The notes beneath the pieces were generated by a model. That model was not told the DNA's origin. It saw nothing but the letters and a program-made list of their open reading frames with translations, and made no database searches. This document shows, in pieces, positions 16,674 through 24,375 of a stretch of DNA of 57,820 bases. Source of the stretch: an uncultured Burkholderiales bacterium. GTDB taxonomy: Bacteria > Pseudomonadota > Gammaproteobacteria > Burkholderiales > Burkholderiaceae_C. The stretch is from the NCBI GenBank assembly GCA_902825995.1, contig CADEDE010000006.1, positions 1 to 57,820 of the forward strand, read 5' to 3'. Position 1 is the stretch's first letter. Each line of letters opens with the position of its first letter. Both the position numbers and the translations under genes were made by a program.

Positions 16674-17603
16674 TCATACGCGGTCGATGATTTTTTCGCC
16701 GAACAGCCCTTGCGGCCGCACGAGCAGAACGAACAACACCAGCACATAGCCGAACCAGATCTCGATGCCGCCGCCGATATGCGGGCCGAGAAAGACCTCC
16801 GAGACCTTCTCGCCGACGCCCAGGATCAGGCCGCCGATGATGGCCCCGGGCACGGACGTCAGGCCGCCGAGGATCACGACAGGCAGCGCCTTCAGCGCCA
16901 GCAGCGACAAGGAGAACTGCACCCCGAGCTTGCTGCCCCAGATGATGCCGGCCACCAGGGCCGCGAAGCCGGCCACGCTCCAGACGATGACCCACACGCG
17001 CGAGAGCGGAATGCCGATCGACTGCGCGGCCTGGTGGTCGTCGGCCACGGCGCGCAGGGCGCGACCGGTCGATGTGTACTGAAAGAACAGCGACAGCGCG
17101 ATCACCAGCGCCGCCGCAATGCCCGCGGCATAGAGGTCTTCGGTATTGACCAGGATGCCGCCCTGGAAGCTGCTTTCGAGCAGGAACAGGGGAGCCTTGG
17201 GCAGGCCGATATCGATCTTGTAGATATCGCTGCCAAAGAGGGTCTGGCCGAAGCCGTCGATGAAATAGGCGATGCCCAGGGTGGCCATCAACAGCGTCAC
17301 GCCCTCCTGATTCACCAGTTTGCTCAGCACCAGGCGTTCGATCAGCCAGGCCAGCGCCACCATCAACACCATCGCCGCGGCAAAGGCCAGCAGATTGCCG
17401 AGCAATTTGTTGTCGAAGCCGAGCCGGGCCGGGAACCATTCGGAAAAACGCGCCATCGCCAGCGCCGCGAACAGCACCATCGCGCCCTGCGCGAAATTGA
17501 ATACGCCGCTGGCCTTGAAGATCAGCACGAAGCCCAGCGCGACCAGCGAATACAGCATGCCCGACATCAGGCCGCCGATAACGGTTTCGAGGAGGAAGGC
17601 CAT
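16674..17603 (-). CDS. livH: Branched-chain-type ABC transporter permease (LivH type)
   Basis: A 309-residue inner-membrane permease with about eight hydrophobic segments. The opening GLMSGMLYSLVALGFVLIFKASGVFNFAQGAMVL and the RALRAVADDHQAAQSIGI EAA-type loop are characteristic. It ends LVRPQGLFG as in the family. AGGAGGAAGGCC just before ATG 17603 is a strong ribosome site. It forms the channel with LivM. A class B palindrome separates it from livG. Confidence 0.95.
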   Translation of the reverse strand: MAFLLETVIGGLMSGMLYSLVALGFVLIFKASGVFNFAQGAMVLFAALAMARFSEWFPARLGFDNKLLGNLLAFAAAMVLMVALAWLIERLVLSKLVNQEGVTLLMATLGIAYFIDGFGQTLFGSDIYKIDIGLPKAPLFLLESSFQGGILVNTEDLYAAGIAAALVIALSLFFQYTSTGRALRAVADDHQAAQSIGIPLSRVWVIVWSVAGFAALVAGIIWGSKLGVQFSLSLLALKALPVVILGGLTSVPGAIIGGLILGVGEKVSEVFLGPHIGGGIEIWFGYVLVLFVLLVRPQGLFGEKIIDRV

Positions 17604-17608
17604 GGCTT

Positions 17609-17706
17609 TACTCCCTCTCCCGCAGGGCGGGAGAGGGTTGGGGTGAGGGTGGGACCGCGCGAAGAGCCCTCACCCCAGCCCTCTCCCGAAGGGAGAGGGA
17701 GCAAGA
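17609..17706. repeat. class B palindromic repeat between livG and livH
   Basis: Two facing hairpins, CCCTCTCCC...GGGAGAGGG and CCCTCTCCC...GGGAGAGGG, are joined by GGGTGAGGG/CCCTCACCC arms, so the whole roughly 98 bp is an inverted repeat. The outer parts match the 172-bp elements at 35.8 and 39.3 kb; the centre differs. Its intra-operon position could dampen expression of livH and downstream genes. Confidence 0.8.
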
Positions 17707-17731
17707 CGGGGCGTTCGTGGGTAGCTTCATG

Positions 17732-18517
17732 TCAGTGGCTGGTGCCGAGGTAGGCCGCGATGACCTCGGGATTGGCGCGCACCGCATCGGGCGTACCGTC
17801 GCCGATCTTCTTGCCGTAGTCGAGCACCACCACGCGGTCGCTGATATCCATCACCACGCTCATATCGTGCTCGATCAGCACGACGGTGGTGCCGTATTCG
17901 TCGTTGACGTCGAGGATGAAGCGGCTCATATCCTGTTTCTCTTCGACATTCATGCCGGCCATCGGCTCGTCCAGGAGCAGCACCTGCGGCTCCATCGCCA
18001 GCGCGCGGCCCAGATCGACGCGCTTTTGCAGGCCGTAAGGCAGGCGGCCGACGGGGGTCTTGCGATAGGCCTGGATTTCGAGGAAGTCGATGATGCGCTC
18101 GACCGATCCGCGGTGTTCGTTTTCCTCGCGTTCTGCGGCGCCCCAGCGGATGGCTTGCTGGAACAGATTGGTCTTCATGCGCAGGTTGCGCCCGCTCATG
18201 ATGTTGTCCAGCACGCTCATGCCCTTGAACAGCGCCAGGTTCTGGAAGGTGCGCGCGATGCCCATCTCGGCCACCTGACGCGAATTCATGTGGCTGAAAG
18301 TCCGGCCGCGAAAACTGATGCTGCCCTGCTGCGGCGCATAGACGCCGTTGATGCAATTCAGCATCGAACTCTTGCCCGCGCCGTTGGGGCCGATGATCGC
18401 GCGCACCTCGTGCTCGCGCACATCGAAGCTGATATCCGACAGCGCCTTCACGCCGCCGAAACGCAGGCTGATATTCCTCACGTCGAGGATGACATCGCCG
18501 ATGCTTCGCGCGCTCAC
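17732..18517 (-). CDS. livG: Branched-chain-type ABC transporter ATP-binding protein (LivG type)
   Basis: A 261-residue ATPase with Walker A GPNGAGKS (residues 43-50), GIARTFQNLALF Q-loop, signature variant LPYGLQKRVDLGRAL, Walker B VLLLDEPMAG and the IEHDMSVVM switch. The AGMN linker after Walker B is typical of LivG. The start is GTG 18517, one nucleotide beyond the ligase stop. Acts with LivF at the cytoplasmic face of LivHM. Confidence 0.95.
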   Translation of the reverse strand: MSARSIGDVILDVRNISLRFGGVKALSDISFDVREHEVRAIIGPNGAGKSSMLNCINGVYAPQQGSISFRGRTFSHMNSRQVAEMGIARTFQNLALFKGMSVLDNIMSGRNLRMKTNLFQQAIRWGAAEREENEHRGSVERIIDFLEIQAYRKTPVGRLPYGLQKRVDLGRALAMEPQVLLLDEPMAGMNVEEKQDMSRFILDVNDEYGTTVVLIEHDMSVVMDISDRVVVLDYGKKIGDGTPDAVRANPEVIAAYLGTSH

Positions 18518-18518
18518 T

Positions 18519-20453
18519 TCATGCCGCCTTCTTCACCGAGCCAAAGGTTTTGGCATCGACGATTTTCAAAGTGGCCGAGACGCTGCCCGTGCGACCATCC
18601 TCGAACTTCACCGCGGTCTCGATGAACTGCTCGCTCTTGCCGCCGTACAGCGCCTCCACCAGCAGCTGGTAGCGCTCGCCGATGAAGCCGCGGCGCACCT
18701 TGCGCGTGCGGGTCAGTTCGCCGTCGTCGGCATCGAGTTCCTTGTGCAGGATCAGGAAGCGGCCGATCTGCGAGCCGGCGAGTCTTTCATCCGCCGCCAG
18801 ATCGGCGTTGACTTTCTCCACGCATTCGCGCACCAGCTCCAGCACCTGCGGCTTGGTCGCCAGATCGTTGTAGCCGGCATAGGGCAGGTTGCGCTTCTCG
18901 GCCCAGTTGCCGACGGCGTCGAAATCGATATTGATGAAAGCGCAGACCGATGAGCGCTTGTCGCCGAAGGCCACTGCTTCCTTGATAAAAGGGAAGAACT
19001 TGAGCTTGTTCTCGACATATTTGGGCGCGAACATTTCGCCGCCGACCAGGCGGCCGACATCCTTGGCGCGGTCGATGATCTTCAGGTGGCCGCCGGCATC
19101 CAGAAAGCCGGCGTCGCCGGTGCGGTACCAGCCGTCGGGGGTGAGGACCTCGGCGGTCGCGGCTTCGTTCTTGTAGTAGCCCTTCAAGAGGCCGCTCGAG
19201 CGCACCAGCAATTCGCCGTTGTCGTCGAAGCGGATTTCCACGCCGTCGATCGGCACGCCCACGGTATCGGCCCTGGCCTGGTTGTCGGGTTGCAGGCAGA
19301 CGAAGACGGCGGTCTCGGTGCTGCCGTACAACTGCTTCAGGTTGATGCCGATCGAGCGGTAGAACGTGAACAGATCCGGGCCGATGGCTTCGCCTGCGGT
19401 GTAGGCCACGCGCACACGCGAGAAGCCCAGCGTATTGCGCAGCGGGCCGTAGATGAACAGATTGCCCAAGGCATAGTGCAGTTTGTCGAGCAGGCCCACG
19501 GGTCGGCCGTCCATCCGCGCGGGCCCGATGCGCTGCGCCAATGCCATGAAATGCCTGAACAGCCACTGCTTGACGCCCCCGGCGTCTTCCATGCGGATCG
19601 TCACGCTGGTCAGCAGGCCCTCGAAGATGCGTGGCGGCGCGAAGTAGTAGCTCGGGCCGACCTCCTTCAAGTCGATGCTCGCGGTGCTGGCGTTCTCGGG
19701 GCAGTTGACGACATAGCCGCAGGCCAGCCACTGCGCATAGCTGAAGATGTTCTGCCCGATCCAGGCCGGCGGCATATAGGCCAGGACTTCTTCGCTCGAT
19801 GTCAGCTTGTCGAAGCGCGCGCCGGCCGCGGCGCGGTCGAGCAACGAAAAATGCGTATGCACGACGCCCTTGGGATTGCCGGTGGTGCCCGACGTGAAGA
19901 ACATCGCGGCGACATCGTCGGGTTCGGCCGCGGCGACCGCGCGCTCGAAGAAGCCCGGGTTTGCCGCCTCGAAGGCCTTGCCGGCTTCGATCAGCGTGTC
20001 GATGCTGGCCAGGCCCGGCTCATCGTAATGGCGCAGGCCGCGCGGGTCGTCGAACCAGATGTGCGCGAGCTGCGCGCACTGGGGGCGGATTTCCAGCAGC
20101 TTGTCCACCTGCTCCTGGTCTTCGACGACCGCGAACCCCACCTCGGCGTTGGTGATCGGGAAGACGAACTCCGCGCTCGCCGCATCCTGGTACAGCGGCA
20201 CCGCGATGGCCCCCAGCGATTGGGCCGCGAGCATCGAGGCATACAGGCGCGGCCGGTTCTCGCCGATCACCACCACATGCTGACCGCGCTGCAAGCCCGC
20301 CGCCGCCAGGCCAGCGGCGAGTTGCCGCACCAGATCGGCCAGGGCGCGCCAGCACAGCGTCTGCCAGATGCCGTATTCCTTCTCGCGCAAGGCCGGCGCC
20401 GCAGGGCGCTGCGCGGCGTGGTCGAGCAACAAACGCGGGAAGGTGGTTTGCAC
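18519..20453 (-). CDS. Long-chain acyl-CoA synthetase-type AMP-forming ligase
   Basis: A 644-residue ANL-superfamily enzyme, first gene of the transporter operon. Motifs: P-loop FFTSGTTGNPKG (residues 185-196), YGSTE, YRTGD, and IDRAKDVGRLVGGEMFAPKYVEN hinge; the C-terminal catalytic Lys lies in LTRTRKVRR. The size and insert pattern resemble FadD15-type long-chain enzymes rather than acetyl-CoA synthetase. Start GTG 20453 is supported by GGAG 7 nt upstream. Coupling to a liv-type importer suggests that the imported acid is trapped as a CoA thioester; the actual acid is unknown. Confidence 0.92.
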   Translation of the reverse strand: MQTTFPRLLLDHAAQRPAAPALREKEYGIWQTLCWRALADLVRQLAAGLAAAGLQRGQHVVVIGENRPRLYASMLAAQSLGAIAVPLYQDAASAEFVFPITNAEVGFAVVEDQEQVDKLLEIRPQCAQLAHIWFDDPRGLRHYDEPGLASIDTLIEAGKAFEAANPGFFERAVAAAEPDDVAAMFFTSGTTGNPKGVVHTHFSLLDRAAAGARFDKLTSSEEVLAYMPPAWIGQNIFSYAQWLACGYVVNCPENASTASIDLKEVGPSYYFAPPRIFEGLLTSVTIRMEDAGGVKQWLFRHFMALAQRIGPARMDGRPVGLLDKLHYALGNLFIYGPLRNTLGFSRVRVAYTAGEAIGPDLFTFYRSIGINLKQLYGSTETAVFVCLQPDNQARADTVGVPIDGVEIRFDDNGELLVRSSGLLKGYYKNEAATAEVLTPDGWYRTGDAGFLDAGGHLKIIDRAKDVGRLVGGEMFAPKYVENKLKFFPFIKEAVAFGDKRSSVCAFINIDFDAVGNWAEKRNLPYAGYNDLATKPQVLELVRECVEKVNADLAADERLAGSQIGRFLILHKELDADDGELTRTRKVRRGFIGERYQLLVEALYGGKSEQFIETAVKFEDGRTGSVSATLKIVDAKTFGSVKKAA

Positions 20454-20522
20454 CCAGGCGCTCCATCGGGCCCAGCGGGCACCGTTCGAGGCACGATGCT
20501 AGGCACAAGTTTGACGCCCGGC

Positions 20523-20538
20523 TGTCGTGATGACGACA
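20523..20538. promoter_or_regulatory. candidate Crp/Fnr-type operator, TGTCG-N6-CGACA
   Basis: The 16-bp perfect dyad TGTCGTGATGACGACA lies between the divergent acyl-CoA ligase operon and the Crp/Fnr gene. Its geometry (5-bp arms, 6-bp spacer) is that of the CRP site TGTGA-N6-TCACA. A possible rightward promoter, TTGACG-18 nt-GACAAT, overlaps it, which would fit repression of the regulator by itself. Confidence 0.6.
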
Positions 20539-20620
20539 ATCCTAGGGTCGTCCCGCAGGGGAGTTTCCCAGGGGCTTCGTGTCAGTCCCTTGTCAACAAG
20601 CAGGGCGCGGAGACTTGCAG

Positions 20621-21346
20621 GTGTTCGCTCGCAAAGTACAGCCTTCCTCGCCGTTGCAGCACCGCGTGCGCCCCGCCAGCGCCGACGAATTGCGCCGCGT
20701 ACCTTGGTGGCCGCTGCTCGATGCCGCTGCCGCCGAGCGCGTGGCCGCCGACATGCAGGTGGCCAATGCCGAGGCCGGCGAATTCCTGTGTCGCATCGGC
20801 CGGCCGGCCACGCTGTGGTTCGGCGTCATCGAAGGCTTGCTCAAGATGAGCAACGACAGCGCGCTGGGCACGCCGATCACCTTCACCGGCGTGCCCTCGG
20901 GCGCCTGGTTCGGCGAGGGCACCCTGCTCAAGCGTGAAAGCTACCGCTACAACATCGAGGCTTTACGCAAGAGCGTCGTTGCCGGGCTGCCGATCGCCAC
21001 TTTCGACTGGCTGTTGGAACGCAGCATTCCGTTCAATCGCCATGTGATGAACCAGTTGAACGAACGCCTGGGCCAATTTATCGCCGCGCGTGAAATCGAT
21101 CGCCTCACGGACGCCGATACGCGCGTGGCGCGCAGCCTGGGCGCGCTTTTCCACCCGGTGCTCTACCCCGGCGTGGGCGAATTGCTGCGCATCACGCAGC
21201 AGGAACTGGGCTACCTGGTCGGGCTGTCGCGCCAGCGCGTCAATGAGGCGCTGCACACATTGCAGCTGCGTGGCCTGATCCGCATCGAGTACGGCGGGGT
21301 GCGGGTACTGGATCTGGCGGGCTTGCAGAGCGCGCGGCCGGCCTGA
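20621..21346 (+). CDS. Crp/Fnr family transcriptional regulator
   Basis: A 241-residue regulator with an N-terminal cyclic-nucleotide-binding-like beta barrel (GEFLCRIGRPATLWFGVIEGLLKMS) and a C-terminal helix-turn-helix: LRITQQELGYLVGLSRQRVNEALHTLQLRGLI. It lacks Fnr's N-terminal cysteine cluster, and the barrel lacks an obvious cAMP phosphate cassette. GTG 20621 has GGAG 8 nt upstream; in-frame TTG 20615 and GTG 20579 are alternatives. It probably controls the divergent transporter-ligase operon through the dyad in the shared promoter region. Confidence 0.92.
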   Translation: MFARKVQPSSPLQHRVRPASADELRRVPWWPLLDAAAAERVAADMQVANAEAGEFLCRIGRPATLWFGVIEGLLKMSNDSALGTPITFTGVPSGAWFGEGTLLKRESYRYNIEALRKSVVAGLPIATFDWLLERSIPFNRHVMNQLNERLGQFIAAREIDRLTDADTRVARSLGALFHPVLYPGVGELLRITQQELGYLVGLSRQRVNEALHTLQLRGLIRIEYGGVRVLDLAGLQSARPA

Positions 21347-21361
21347 GTACACCGTGATTCA

Positions 21362-22000
21362 CTACGCCACTCGCAGGTGCCCCAGCGCCTCGAAGCGATC
21401 CATCAGAACGTGGAGGTGCGTCGACGGGTTGGGCGCGTCCACTTCGATAGCATCCTGAAGTGCGCGCGCGGCGTTCAGGCGTGCGCGACTGAACAGATCG
21501 CCTACAAGCATCCGGTCGAAGAGCCCCTGTACGTTGCCCTTGTCGTAGGCATTCATGTTGACCTGCTGTCGCAGTGCATCAGTAACTCGGTCACAGGACG
21601 ATTTCGCGCCAACGGCGTTGAACGGCGCCCGCGTGTAGTCGAAGTGCAGCAACAACCAATATTCGAAACAGGGGTAGGAAGGTACGACTGCAAGCCCGGC
21701 TTTTTCGCGCGCCATGGCGCACGCAGTGTCGAAGCTTTGGTGGCCGTTGCGGTCGATGACACAGAAAACCTCGTCATACCGGCGGCGCCGCACGATCGCT
21801 TCCTCGACGATGCCCAGTGGGTTGGTTCGTCCGCAGTGCTCAACGCGAACATGTGGCGAGGCGCGAAAGTGGCGCGCCGCGTCGTTCAGATAAGCAATTG
21901 ACGCCTTGCTGTCCTCGCACAGCACCAATACGGTCGGCTGGGGTGCGAGGCGCGCCTTGCGCCGCGCAAACGAGGCCGCGTTGCGTGCGGCCACGGTCAA
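21362..22000 (-). CDS. RloB-like (AbiLii-like) TOPRIM-type protein
   Basis: A 212-residue protein matching the RloB pattern: VLVLCEDSKASIAYLND with the Toprim-like Glu29, the FCVIDRNGH segment (Asp83, with Asn85 where a second Asp is usual), and the diagnostic YPCFEYWLLLHF near residue 105. RloB/AbiLii proteins are predicted nucleases partnered with an ABC-type ATPase in abortive-infection systems. The start is TTG 22000, overlapping the stop of the ATPase gene; GTG 21994 is an equally good alternative. Base composition is visibly less GC-rich than the flanks, suggesting acquisition. Confidence 0.85.
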   Translation of the reverse strand: MTVAARNAASFARRKARLAPQPTVLVLCEDSKASIAYLNDAARHFRASPHVRVEHCGRTNPLGIVEEAIVRRRRYDEVFCVIDRNGHQSFDTACAMAREKAGLAVVPSYPCFEYWLLLHFDYTRAPFNAVGAKSSCDRVTDALRQQVNMNAYDKGNVQGLFDRMLVGDLFSRARLNAARALQDAIEVDAPNPSTHLHVLMDRFEALGHLRVA

Positions 22001-23259
22001 CGCCCGCGCAGCACGGGCAGACCGCGGTAGCGCCCCTCGAAGTAGCGTTTCTCGATATCTTCTTCGCTGCGGCCCTTGAAGTCGTGAATCGAGTAGAGCC
22101 GCGAGGCGCCATTGGCGTCACGCTCGACAATCCAGATTTGGTCGCGGCGCAGAACTTTCGCATCCATCAAATGCGTATCGTGCGTCGTGAAAATCAACTG
22201 CTTCGGTTCACCGTTGTCAATGTGGCGCCTAACGAGGGTGGCCACAATGCTGGGATGGAGGCTGCTGTCGAACTCGTCGATAACCAGCACGTCCGTTGAG
22301 TGTTCGGACGGCGCATCCTGCAACAGTCCCCAGGGTAGTGAAAACCCAATCAGGTTCTTCGTGCCCTCCGACTCCTCGCTGAAGTCGAAGTCGGCAGTGC
22401 CCAGAGAAGTCTCGTGTGTGAGCGTCGTCCTGCGGCGGGGCCGCGTCGCCACTCTAGTCAGTGCGCCGATGTCCGGGGCGACGTCTGAAGCATCGTTCGC
22501 ATCGAGCGTTTCTGAGCGAATGCCTGTGACAGGCACATCAACCTCGCGCAACAGCGTGGCGACATTTGCGGCAATCGATGGGTGTCGTTCGAGAAGCGAC
22601 TGGACTGACTTCTGCCAATTGCTCAGGCTGACTTGCATGGCATCGAACCTTTGCGTCAACCAGCGCAATGGATGTCGAAGTTGCTGCAATTCTTCGTTGC
22701 TATTGGCTACTGCGCGGCTGAGAAACAAGACGTCCGGCGCTGTCGCCTTGCGCCAGGTTTCGTGCAGATCGGAGCCACCCTCAAGTTCGTCGCCAAATCT
22801 GTACGACTCGGCGTCTTTCGATCGCGATCTCTCGTATAGCAGCTGCGGCCGTCCCCGTGGATGCGACGTCAGGCGCTCCTCAACAATCCGCTCTCGCGTT
22901 GCTGCAACCTCCATCGAGTAGCGCACGCCCTTTTCAATAAAGTGAACCTCAAATCGGCTTGGCTCGTCAAGCAGAGCGGGATCAAAGCGAAATGGCGACA
23001 CCGGCAAGCGCGAGGGCGCCGCGCTCGGTTGCCAATGGGCCAATATTGGCAGCACCGCCATTGCCTTAACAAGATTGCTCTTGCCGGCCGCATTTGGCCC
23101 ATAAATTGCCGCGACGCGAAGTAGGTCGGGGAAGGTCTCGCCTGTCGTTGCGGCCGCCAGGGTGTTCTCCTTCTTTCGCAAGCGCGGCGCGGCCACCATT
23201 GACAGCGTTTGCCGTTCGCGGAAGGAGCGAAAATTGCTGACGGAGAACTCGATCAACAT
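21997..23259 (-). CDS. AAA15-family ATPase (RloA/AbiLi-like), defence partner of RloB
   Basis: A 420-residue SMC/OLD-like ATPase. Opening MLIEFSVSNFRSFRERQTLSM is typical of the AAA15 group. Walker A is GPNAAGKS (residues 54-61), the signature-like EGTKNLIGF lies near 300, Walker B VLVIDEFD is at about 324-331, and a switch FTTHDTHLMD follows. A central variable region (about 130-270) probably holds a coiled coil. ATG 23259 gives the canonical N-terminus. It overlaps rloB by 4 bp, so the pair is one operon. Known AbiL and PARIS systems pair such an ATPase sensor with a Toprim-type effector. Confidence 0.9.
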   Translation of the reverse strand: MLIEFSVSNFRSFRERQTLSMVAAPRLRKKENTLAAATTGETFPDLLRVAAIYGPNAAGKSNLVKAMAVLPILAHWQPSAAPSRLPVSPFRFDPALLDEPSRFEVHFIEKGVRYSMEVAATRERIVEERLTSHPRGRPQLLYERSRSKDAESYRFGDELEGGSDLHETWRKATAPDVLFLSRAVANSNEELQQLRHPLRWLTQRFDAMQVSLSNWQKSVQSLLERHPSIAANVATLLREVDVPVTGIRSETLDANDASDVAPDIGALTRVATRPRRRTTLTHETSLGTADFDFSEESEGTKNLIGFSLPWGLLQDAPSEHSTDVLVIDEFDSSLHPSIVATLVRRHIDNGEPKQLIFTTHDTHLMDAKVLRRDQIWIVERDANGASRLYSIHDFKGRSEEDIEKRYFEGRYRGLPVLRGR

Positions 23260-23359
23260 GCTGAAAAGTCGCAATTCAACGACATCGGGCGGCCATCATA
23301 GGGCCAATCCAGACTATGGAGTGCGGAAAAGCGGCAGCAAACACCGCTTTCCGTTGTCG

Positions 23360-24259
23360 CTAGGCATCGTTGCTCACGCCAGCCGCGACATGCCCGGCAG
23401 GCACATGCGCCGCGGCCGACTCGATGTGCCCGGTCTGGTCGTCGAAGAAGAAGTCGGGCTCGAACTCGCGCAGAAATTCGCCCTTGGGCAGGCCGCCGAG
23501 AAACATCGCTTCATCGACGCCGATACGCCACTCCATCAGGGTGCGGATCGCGCGCTCGTGCGCTGGCGCGCTGCGCGCGGTGACCAGCGCGGTACGCACG
23601 CGCATGGCCTGCGCGGGCGCATGTTGCAGGCGCTGCAGCGCTTCGAGCAGGGGCTTGAAGGGGCCGGGCGCCAGGGGCGTGGCCGCGCGCGCGCTCTCGT
23701 GGGCCTGGAAGGCGGCCAGGCCGGCGTCCTGATAGACACGCTCGGATTCGTCGGAGAAGAGCACGGCGTCGCCGTCGAAGGCGATGCGTACCTCGTTCGG
23801 GTGCGCGCTCGAGGCGCGTGCCGAGTCGGGATAGACGCGCGCCGCCGGCACGCCCGCGGCCAGGGCCGAGCGCACATCGGCCTCGTTGGTCGAAAGGAAC
23901 AGGTGCGCATTCAGCGGCTTCAGGTAGCGCCACGGGCTCTGGCCGCGGGTGAAGACGCCGCGCTCGATCGGTAGCCCGTAATGCTGGCAGGAGCGAAAGA
24001 CGCGCATGCCCGAGACCGGATCGTTGCGCGACAGGATCACCACTTCGACCAGCGCGGCATCGCTGCGGTTGAAGGCCAGCAGTTTGTTGACCAGCGAAAA
24101 CGCCACGCCCACCCGAGCCGGTCGTTCCAGGCGCTGCAACTGGAGCTGCATATAGGCGCGGTCGTCGCTGGCTTCGAAGACGCGGTTCTCGTCCTCGAAA
24201 TCGAACAGGGCGCGCGAGGAAATGGCGACGACCAGGCGGCCGTCGAGCGAGGTGGGCAT
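23360..24259 (-). CDS. 5'-nucleotidase (cytosolic 5'-nucleotidase 1 family)
   Basis: A 299-residue protein that resembles the 5'-nucleotidase family related to cytosolic 5'-nucleotidase IA. Segments seen: LVVAISSRALFDFEDENRVF at the N-terminus, VILSRNDPVSGMRVF, an FDGDAVLFSDESE acidic motif (about residue 158) and a C-terminal FFFDDQTGHIE. It would dephosphorylate nucleoside monophosphates in the cytoplasm. Start ATG 24259 gives MPTSLDGRLVVAIS. It stands alone between the defence pair and gspF. A near-perfect stem (GGAAAGCGG/CCGCTTTTCC) lies just after its stop but has no T-run. Confidence 0.82.
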   Translation of the reverse strand: MPTSLDGRLVVAISSRALFDFEDENRVFEASDDRAYMQLQLQRLERPARVGVAFSLVNKLLAFNRSDAALVEVVILSRNDPVSGMRVFRSCQHYGLPIERGVFTRGQSPWRYLKPLNAHLFLSTNEADVRSALAAGVPAARVYPDSARASSAHPNEVRIAFDGDAVLFSDESERVYQDAGLAAFQAHESARAATPLAPGPFKPLLEALQRLQHAPAQAMRVRTALVTARSAPAHERAIRTLMEWRIGVDEAMFLGGLPKGEFLREFEPDFFFDDQTGHIESAAAHVPAGHVAAGVSNDA

Positions 24260-24375
24260 GGCGGCTCATGATAGCCAGCTGCTGCGACGGGTCTGAAGTC
24301 CCAGTCCGGTTCGACGCTGAAATGAAGGTGGCCGTCAGTTGGCCCGCGCGTGCAACAAGTCGCACGCCGCCGGGC

